Assembly: GCA_002714465.1 (NCBI GenBank)
Contig: PAXL01000010.1
Coordinates: 42,558-49,239 of the forward strand
DNA length: 6,682 nt
Direction: 5' to 3'
Origin: Gemmatimonadota bacterium
GTDB lineage: Bacteria > Latescibacterota > UBA2968
Shown here: positions 1 through 4,694 of the stretch, piece after piece
How the letters are laid out: every line of letters begins with the position of its first letter
How positions within the stretch are numbered: position 1 is the first letter of the stretch
Translations under genes and position numbers: made by a program
The notes under the pieces: generated by a model
What the model was told of the DNA's origin: nothing
Seen by the model: the letters and a program-made list of their open reading frames with translations, nothing else
Databases searched by the model: none

Positions 1-516
1 ATGGATCGGACGTTGGTCCTCCATCGTTGTGTTGATGGTTCGCGTCCAACCGAGATGGATCTGAACTGGGATGTCATGCAGGAGGCACCGCTCATAGAAC
101 GGATCCAGTCGTCTGTCGTCTGGACGGTAGTGGTGATATGTAGGCAAGAGTTTTAGAACCCGGAAGCCATATTCTTCGACGCAACGATCTATCTCATGAA
201 GGCTCGCTTGTACGTCGAGTAGGGGATCTACCCCGATCACTCCATAGAGCCGATCCGGATACATCTCACACTGCCTGGCGGTGAACTCGTTGGGTACATG
301 CATATTCCGGTCATGGGGGCTGTCTGGGTTGAAAGTATTTCGTCGAATATCACCTCCCTGCACCATTCCAACGTCTAGACCTGCACTATCCAGGAACTCA
401 ATAATTGCCTCACCGTCGACAGAAGCTGGTTCGAAACCGAACTGCTCCCACCACCACCAAGCTGGCGTGTGCTGGTCAATCACACCTAGGTGCAGGTGGC
501 AGTCAACTGTCACCAT
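1..516 (-). CDS. Amidohydrolase_2-family metal hydrolase, copy C (partial, C-terminus off left edge)
   Basis: This reading frame is open for 172 codons from an ATG at 514-516 to the window edge, with no stop, so it is the N-terminal part of a gene that continues outside. It begins MVTVDCHLHLG, where H7 and H9 form the HxH metal pair of TIM-barrel amidohydrolases. It continues with a Trp cluster (PAWWWWEQ, about residues 18-25), GGDIRRNTF, YGVIGVDP (91-98), LKLLPTY (121-127) and PVQIHLGW (150-157). H154 in that last motif sits where the family's barrel histidine ligand is expected. It aligns throughout with the two genes upstream but is clearly the most divergent of the three. A GGAGAG ribosome-binding site at 524-529 lies 7 bases before the ATG, and the gene follows copy B after 22 bases, so it is probably co-transcribed. 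The family includes decarboxylases, hydratases and hydrolases. The exact reaction is unknown. Confidence 0.88.
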   Translation of the reverse strand, partial: MVTVDCHLHLGVIDQHTPAWWWWEQFGFEPASVDGEAIIEFLDSAGLDVGMVQGGDIRRNTFNPDSPHDRNMHVPNEFTARQCEMYPDRLYGVIGVDPLLDVQASLHEIDRCVEEYGFRVLKLLPTYHHYRPDDRRLDPFYERCLLHDIPVQIHLGWTRTINTTMEDQRPIH

Positions 517-523
517 TGAGCAT

Positions 524-529
524 CTCTCC
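524..529 (-). promoter_or_regulatory. Ribosome-binding site of amidohydrolase C
   Basis: GGAGAG on the minus strand lies 7 bases before the ATG at 514-516, inside the 22-base spacer after copy B. It supports this start for the partial gene. An ATG 7 bases further upstream is out of frame. Confidence 0.6.
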
Positions 530-538
530 AGAGCTGCG

Positions 539-1111
539 TCATGGGATCTTGTACAACTTGGCAGCAGTGCCACCGAGTATTGCGTCTAGCTCGTCTTGGC
601 TGAAAGGTTCGCCGCCACGTTCCTCCGCAACCTTGTTGACCCCGTAGTACAGGTCGGGGACCTTTCCGATACCGCCGGAGGCCCGAGCCTTGTCGCTGTT
701 GTCGGTCCCGAAGAGGATCCGGTCGAGAGCCCCGTAGGACCGGAACTTCGACAACACCTCGTAGAGCTGAGCACTATCCCCACCTGCGAAATAACACATG
801 TCCGCATAGAAGTTCGGATGTTTCGCAACAAGAGCAATGCACTGGTCAATCCACGGGTAGTTGATGAAAACGATGACCTTTAGGTCACGGTGGCGACGAC
901 CCACGGAGTCGAGCAGCACAGGGTCGCCGTACTTCAACATCGCTGTCCGTGTCGGTGTCATACCGGTGAAGAAGTGGACCGGCACATCAAGCTCGAGAGC
1001 TTTCCGGTAGAGCGGATCGAGCTCCGGATCACCTGGGTCGAAGTGAAGGTAACTGGGCAACAGCTTCATGGACCGGAACCCGAGTTTCGTGACGCACCGC
1101 TCCAGCTCAAT
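539..1111. repeat. Direct repeat, unit 1 (3' two-thirds of amidohydrolase B)
   Basis: This stretch matches 1464-2036 at a constant offset of 925 bases without gaps. By eye, 541-657 differs at about two positions, 658-727 is only about 80 percent identical, and 728-1111 is about 94 percent identical with nearly all changes silent. Homology continues rightward at lower identity. It reflects a tandem gene duplication, not a mobile element: there are no terminal inverted repeats or transposase. Confidence 0.9.
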
Positions 1112-1441
1112 GACACTCCCTGGAAGGTCGAGAAACGGATCTATGCCGGTCACGCCGTAGAGGCGGCCCTCATGAAGCTCACACTGTTCCGCGATGTAAT
1201 CGTTGGGCGTATACATGTTCCTTTCAAGCGGAAAGTCAGGGTGGAAACTTGTTCGACGGATGTCGTTTCCTTGCACTAGGCCAGCGTCGACGCCATTCGC
1301 ATCGAGGATGTCAACGATCACCTGGCCATCTACCGACACCAGGTCATCGACTCCGTACATCCCGTAGAGCTCTTCCATCCACCAGACGGGAACCTGACTC
1401 CCAATCAGACCAAGGTGGAGGTGACAGTCAACTGTTGGCAT
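539..1441 (-). CDS. Amidohydrolase_2-family metal-dependent hydrolase, copy B
   Basis: This encodes a 300-residue protein of the Amidohydrolase_2 (ACMSD/LigW-like) TIM-barrel family, presumably cytoplasmic. Visible motifs are DCHLHLG (H7, H9 metal pair), VWWMEELYG (19-27), YGVTGIDP (95-102), MKLLPSYLHFDPG (125-137), VPVHFFTG (153-160), KVIVFINYPW (188-197) and ILFGTDNSD (242-250), the last carrying the expected metal-ligand Asp. Length is normal for the family. The reading frame stays open to 1498, but the ATG at 1439-1441 is chosen: it has GGAGG at 1450-1454 with an 8-base spacer, and it aligns with the starts of copies A and C. The longer frame would add 19 residues and overlap copy A. It lies 22 bases after A and 22 before C. 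The histidine expected in the fifth strand is displaced by two residues and the one in the sixth is absent. The substrate is unknown. Confidence 0.93.
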   Translation of the reverse strand: MPTVDCHLHLGLIGSQVPVWWMEELYGMYGVDDLVSVDGQVIVDILDANGVDAGLVQGNDIRRTSFHPDFPLERNMYTPNDYIAEQCELHEGRLYGVTGIDPFLDLPGSVIELERCVTKLGFRSMKLLPSYLHFDPGDPELDPLYRKALELDVPVHFFTGMTPTRTAMLKYGDPVLLDSVGRRHRDLKVIVFINYPWIDQCIALVAKHPNFYADMCYFAGGDSAQLYEVLSKFRSYGALDRILFGTDNSDKARASGGIGKVPDLYYGVNKVAEERGGEPFSQDELDAILGGTAAKLYKIP

Positions 1442-1449
1442 CGCGTCTA

Positions 1450-1454
1450 CCTCC
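1450..1454 (-). promoter_or_regulatory. Ribosome-binding site of amidohydrolase B (decides the start)
   Basis: GGAGG on the minus strand lies 8 bases before the ATG at 1439-1441. It is the strongest Shine-Dalgarno match in the window and favours the 300-residue product over a 319-residue extension beginning inside copy A. Confidence 0.7.
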
Positions 1455-1463
1455 AAGCCTGTC

Positions 1464-2036
1464 TCATGGGATCTTGTACAACTTGGCAGCAGTCCCACCG
1501 AGTATTGCGTCTAGCTCGTCTTGGCTGAAAGGTTCGCCGCCACGTTCCTCCGCAACCTTGTTGACCCCGTAGTACAGGTCGGAGACCTTTCCGACCTCGT
1601 CGAAGGCCCGAGCCTTGTCGGCGTTGTCGGATCCGTAGATCACCCGGTCGAGAGCCCCGTAGGACCGGAACTTCGACAACACCTCGTAGAGCTGAGCGCT
1701 ATCCCCACCTGCGAAGTAACACATGTCCGCATGGAAGTTCGGATGTTTCGCAACAAGAGCAATGCACTGGTCGATCCACGGGTAGTTGACGAAAACGATG
1801 ACCTTTAGGTCGCGGTGGCGACGACCGACCGAATCGAGCAGCACAGGGTCGCCGTACTTCAGCATCGCCGTTCGCGTCGGTGTCATACCGGTAAAGAAGT
1901 GCACCGGCACATCAAGCTCGAGAGCTTTCCGGTAGAGCGGATCGAGCTCCGGATCGCCTGGGTCGAAGTGGAGGTAACTGGGCAGCAGCTTCATCGAGCG
2001 GAACCCGAGTTTTGTGACGCACCGCTCCAACTCGAT
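1464..2036. repeat. Direct repeat, unit 2 (3' two-thirds of amidohydrolase A)
   Basis: This is the partner of the repeat at 539-1111, offset by 925 bases. The shared part includes the stop codon context ATCCCATGA at the end of each gene, so the duplicated unit probably carried the whole gene plus its short downstream spacer. Confidence 0.9.
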
Positions 2037-2372
2037 AGGCGCACCCGGAAGATCCCGAAACGGATCGATGCAGGTCACGCCGTAAAGGCGACCCTTGTGG
2101 AGCTCGCATTGCTCCGCTGTCCAGTCATTTGGAATGTAGATCCGGCCAGCCGACTCTTCTGGGTAATCGGGATGAAAGGTGGTTCGGCGGATATCCCCAC
2201 CTTGGACCAGGCCTGCGTCAGTTTCGTTGGCGTCGAGAAGGTCAACGATGGCCTGGCCATCAGTGGAGTCCCAGTCTTCTACCCCGTACATCCCGTAGAG
2301 CTCTTCCATCCACCAGATGGGAACCTGAGTTTCGACCATGCCCAAGTGCAAGTGGCAGTCAATGGTGATCAT
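1464..2372 (-). CDS. Amidohydrolase_2-family metal-dependent hydrolase, copy A
   Basis: This encodes a 302-residue paralogue of copy B, first of the three tandem amidohydrolases. It starts MITIDCHLHLG (metal pair H7, H9), then IWWMEELYG, GGDIRRTTF, YGVTCIDP, MKLLPSYLHFDPG, VPVHFFTG, KVIVFVNYPW and VIYGSDNAD with the ligand Asp. From about residue 113 to the end it nearly matches copy B, apart from a 25-residue patch around the Asp loop. The N-terminal third differs at roughly a quarter or more of positions and has a two-residue insertion (near PEESAGR). The ATG at 2370-2372 has AAGGA at 2381-2385, 8 bases upstream. A 103-base AT-rich gap separates it from the GcvT-like gene, so it may have its own promoter as well as operon read-through. 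As in copy B, the usual strand-5 and strand-6 histidines are not in their normal places. The family is clear; the reaction is not. Confidence 0.94.
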   Translation of the reverse strand: MITIDCHLHLGMVETQVPIWWMEELYGMYGVEDWDSTDGQAIVDLLDANETDAGLVQGGDIRRTTFHPDYPEESAGRIYIPNDWTAEQCELHKGRLYGVTCIDPFRDLPGAPIELERCVTKLGFRSMKLLPSYLHFDPGDPELDPLYRKALELDVPVHFFTGMTPTRTAMLKYGDPVLLDSVGRRHRDLKVIVFVNYPWIDQCIALVAKHPNFHADMCYFAGGDSAQLYEVLSKFRSYGALDRVIYGSDNADKARAFDEVGKVSDLYYGVNKVAEERGGEPFSQDELDAILGGTAAKLYKIP

Positions 2373-2475
2373 GTCTTCTTTCCTTTCGTGCTGCTATAAA
2401 GCCGAAGCCGATTCCGCTTAGACCTCATAAAATCGTTTTCCGTTTATGTGTTTATTCAGAATATGAATTAACTAT
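2373..2475 (-). promoter_or_regulatory. AT-rich gap upstream of the amidohydrolase trio; possible internal promoter or operator
   Basis: These 103 bases separate the GcvT-like stop from amidohydrolase A and are visibly richer in A and T than the flanking genes. They contain a small perfect inverted repeat, ATTCA-N5-TGAAT at 2454-2468, a tandem CGGCTT hexamer pair near 2401-2412, and the AAGGA ribosome-binding site at 2381-2385. I see no clear -35/-10 pair and no stem with a T-run, so neither a promoter nor a terminator can be firmly called. The gap is the only sizeable break between the transport/transferase genes and the hydrolases, making it a natural place for separate control. Confidence 0.3.
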
Positions 2476-3687
2476 TCATGATTTCCTTAGGTGCTTTCGG
2501 AATGGAAGCCCCACAATTTGCGCGTCAAGCAGATGCTGTTGTCCGTCCAGGGGCCAAACCAGCGATACCTCTGTTCCCTCATTGGCCACTGACGCCTCCA
2601 CATGAGCTAGTCCAACGATCTTCCCGAGCGAGTAGGCCCACGTAAGGCTTGTCACGTAACCGACTGTTTGGGCACCCTGGCTCAACTGGTAGACGAATCT
2701 GCTAACCCTTGACAGCACGGAACCAAATTCAACCTCCGTCAACTTGCTGACGGAGTCCTCGGTGAGCTCAAGCCCGACCAGCCGATCCCGCGGCCCTCCG
2801 CCAGCTTCTTCATCAAGCAGGGCTTGCTTCCCGACGAAGTGCTCCTTTGAGAAATCCACAAACCGCCCAAGGTTCAACTCACGCGGCGAACACTCTTGCC
2901 GGCTGTCGGGGTACGTATCCACGCCGTGCCAGGGGCCTGCTCCCCTGTAATCCGAACCGATTATTAGCAATCCAGCCTCGACCCGCGCAATGTCGATTGC
3001 ATGCTCGCCAGCGGGAACCAGACCAAGAGGCGACCCAAACTCGAAGAGCGCGTCCCAGACATCCTCTGCCCCGTCAGGTTCAACCCACAACTCATATCCA
3101 AGTTCGCCAGTGAACCCCTGCCGAATTACGCGGACCTCGACTCCACCCAGTTCACAAGTTCTAGACCTAGAAAACGGCAGATCAGAAAACGAGGTTCCGG
3201 TCGAACTTTCAAGTACGTCTTGAGACCTCGGACCCTGCACTGCCAGGATTCCGAACGCGTCCGTTACGTCGACGACGTCAACTTCAAGGCCACTGCTGAA
3301 GGACCTGAACCATTCACCATTAGGCCCCGCTACAAGAATGAAGGAGTCTTCTTCCTCTCGCAGAATTAGACCGTCCCCAACAACCTTTCCTTCTTGGTTG
3401 CACCAGGGCGTGTAGATGATTTGGCCAACTTCTTGTCCAGAGATGTCGCGAGTCACCACATCGTTAATCAACTTCAGCGAGTCGGCTCCAGTTATGGCTA
3501 GCTTCCAGAGCGGCGACATCTCGTTGACTGTCGCCTGCTCCCGCATCGCAGCTAATTCTTGGCGCACGCCGTCATAGACATCAACAACGACGTAGTCGCC
3601 CCACCGGTACCACTCGGCAGTGGAGGTGGCGGCCTCCGTTCGAGAGTGGAACGGAGTCCCCTTAAGCCCCACTAGCTGATTACCCAC
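2476..3687 (-). CDS. GcvT-superfamily folate-dependent methyl/aminomethyltransferase-like protein
   Basis: This encodes 403 residues from a GTG at 3685-3687. It has the GcvT folate-binding fold followed by the GcvT C-terminal barrel. Visible motifs are [12 protein letters not shown] (9-20), [17 protein letters not shown] (55-71), [11 protein letters not shown] (100-110), [10 protein letters not shown] (191-200, family GYTGExGYE), [15 protein letters not shown] (226-240) and [15 protein letters not shown] (273-287). Family members move a one-carbon unit from an N-, O- or S-methyl group to tetrahydrofolate. The GDGLIL segment and the lack of gcvH/gcvP neighbours argue against a housekeeping glycine-cleavage T protein. 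They suggest a catabolic demethylase of the DmdA or LigM kind, which is an inference. The frame stays open to a TTG at 3712-3714, but the GTG has AAGGGG at 3697-3702, 9 bases away, and gives a compact 8-base GTGGGTAA overlap with the ATPase stop, so the two genes are probably translationally coupled. Confidence 0.88.
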   Translation of the reverse strand: MGNQLVGLKGTPFHSRTEAATSTAEWYRWGDYVVVDVYDGVRQELAAMREQATVNEMSPLWKLAITGADSLKLINDVVTRDISGQEVGQIIYTPWCNQEGKVVGDGLILREEEDSFILVAGPNGEWFRSFSSGLEVDVVDVTDAFGILAVQGPRSQDVLESSTGTSFSDLPFSRSRTCELGGVEVRVIRQGFTGELGYELWVEPDGAEDVWDALFEFGSPLGLVPAGEHAIDIARVEAGLLIIGSDYRGAGPWHGVDTYPDSRQECSPRELNLGRFVDFSKEHFVGKQALLDEEAGGGPRDRLVGLELTEDSVSKLTEVEFGSVLSRVSRFVYQLSQGAQTVGYVTSLTWAYSLGKIVGLAHVEASVANEGTEVSLVWPLDGQQHLLDAQIVGLPFRKHLRKS

Positions 3688-4525
3688 CGTCGGGATCCCC
3701 TTCAGCTGAATCAAGCGCCGCAGTCAACTTGTCGCACAACTGGTGGAATTCCGTCGTGCGCATCAATTCGCGATCACGGGGGCGTCCAAACGGAACTTCC
3801 TCGATCAGTTTGATGCGACCGGGGCGTTGAGTGAGGACTATCAGCCGGTCCGCTAGAAGGACCGCTTCCTCAACGGAGTGCGTGATCAACAGCGTGGTTA
3901 TCGAATCCCTGGACCAGATCTCCTGCAACTCGAAATTCATTTGCCTACGGGTAACAGCGTCGAGAGCTCCAAATGGCTCATCCAGTAGGAGGACCTCCGG
4001 ATTCAGGGCTAGAGCCCGTGCTATCGCAACGCGTTGTTTCATGCCACCCGACAACTGCTTCGGGCGCGACTTTTCGAATCCAGCCATGCCCACCAGGGAA
4101 ATCAAGCCAGCGATCGTTTCTGACTCCGGCCGCAGCCCCGCCGCCCGAAAGGGAAGTGCAACGTTCTCCCAGACGTTGAGCCAAGGAAGTAGCGCGTGAT
4201 CTTGGAAGGCAACCCCCAGTCGGTGGCCTTTAACCAATACCGACGGCTCGGCACCGTTGATTCTGACCTCGCCCTCCGTGGCTTGTTCAAGCGAAGCGAT
4301 CATCCTCAAGATCGTGGATTTTCCGCAGCCAGAAGGTCCGATGACTGCAACGAACTCCCCTTCGGAGATTCCAAACGAAACTCCATCGACGGCCCGTAGT
4401 CGCTTGCCCAGGCCCAGGTCGAAGTCCTTGACGGCGTCAACAACAGCGATTCCGCTATCTCCCGCCGCTCTCGATGGATCGTCGGCGTGCGCCATCCCCG
4501 ATTTTTCAGTATCCATGAGGCCCAT
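3680..4525 (-). CDS. ABC transporter ATP-binding protein, SsuB/TauB/NrtD type
   Basis: This encodes a 281-residue nucleotide-binding subunit of an importer. The motifs are complete and in order: Walker [10 protein letters not shown] (63-71), Q-loop FQDHALLPW (107-115), signature LSGGMKQR (158-165), Walker B VLLLDEP (178-184), D-loop GALDA (186-190) and the switch histidine in LITHSVEEA (H216). The [11 protein letters not shown] segment and overall size fit the nitrate/sulfonate/taurine/pyrimidine-precursor class, which normally pairs with NMT1- or SsuA-type binding proteins. This matches the second domain of the upstream fusion protein. The ATG at 4523-4525 has AAGG at 4531-4534, 5 bases away; Met4 is a possible alternative. 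The extra 20 or so N-terminal residues before the core fold are hydrophilic. It lies downstream of a strong hairpin, so it may be expressed less than the binding protein. A membrane permease partner is not in the window. Confidence 0.96.
   Translation of the reverse strand: MGLMDTEKSGMAHADDPSRAAGDSGIAVVDAVKDFDLGLGKRLRAVDGVSFGISEGEFVAVIGPSGCGKSTILRMIASLEQATEGEVRINGAEPSVLVKGHRLGVAFQDHALLPWLNVWENVALPFRAAGLRPESETIAGLISLVGMAGFEKSRPKQLSGGMKQRVAIARALALNPEVLLLDEPFGALDAVTRRQMNFELQEIWSRDSITTLLITHSVEEAVLLADRLIVLTQRPGRIKLIEEVPFGRPRDRELMRTTEFHQLCDKLTAALDSAEGDPDGG
3697..3702 (-). promoter_or_regulatory. Ribosome-binding site of the GcvT-like gene (decides the start)
   Basis: AAGGGG on the minus strand lies 9 bases before GTG 3685-3687, within the ATPase coding end. 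The more distant TTG at 3712-3714 has no purine-rich motif before it. Confidence 0.5.
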
Positions 4526-4631
4526 TCACACCTTCGATTGAGTGACCCAGACGATCGAGAGCCCGGATCTCGGGGTCAACCGACAATTCAACAGAGACGC
4601 AACTTGCCCTCTATCCCAAACAAAGCAGCGG

Positions 4632-4664
4632 TGTGTGGGTGCCCGGAGACCGGGCACCCACACA
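4632..4664 (-). terminator. Strong hairpin between binding-protein and ATPase genes (terminator, attenuator or mRNA-stabilising stem)
   Basis: This is a perfect 15-bp inverted repeat (4632-4646 and 4650-4664) with a 3-base loop: on the minus strand TGTGTGGGTGCCCGG, TCT, then the complement. It begins about 30 bases after the TAG of the fusion gene. The following bases, CCGCTGCTTTGTTT, are only moderately T-rich, so it may be a leaky terminator. A hairpin here is common in importer operons, where the binding protein is needed in excess over the ATPase. The rest of the 4526-4694 gap shows no gene and no convincing promoter. Confidence 0.65.
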
Positions 4665-4694
4665 ACCAGCGCTTAGATAGCGACCAGTCGCCTA

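Noticed and set aside
1..516. Possible pseudogene, since the third amidohydrolase has no stop in the window
   Set aside because: The frame is intact with conserved motifs and a ribosome-binding site; it is simply cut by the window edge.
1442..1498. N-terminal extension of amidohydrolase B starting at 1498
   Set aside because: The extra 19 residues overlap the end of copy A, have no counterpart in A or C, and bypass a strong GGAGG ribosome-binding site at 1450-1454.
596..1808. Two similar 95-residue plus-strand frames (596-883 and 1521-1808) that look like a conserved gene pair
   Set aside because: They lie antisense inside amidohydrolases B and A; their similarity comes from the duplication of the real genes.
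539..2036. Mobile element or transposition footprint to explain the long direct repeats
   Set aside because: The repeat is coding and colinear, bounded by gene-spacer junctions; no transposase, terminal inverted repeats or target duplications are seen.
3688..3714. Upstream TTG start at 3712-3714 for the GcvT-like gene, adding nine residues
   Set aside because: TTG is a rare start, no Shine-Dalgarno precedes it, and it would overlap the ATPase by 35 bases. The GTG at 3685-3687 has AAGGGG at proper spacing and an 8-base overlap.
4526..4631. A promoter for the ATPase gene from a TTGACC-like -35 in the gap
   Set aside because: No acceptable -10 lies at a 16-18 base spacing; the match is what chance would give.
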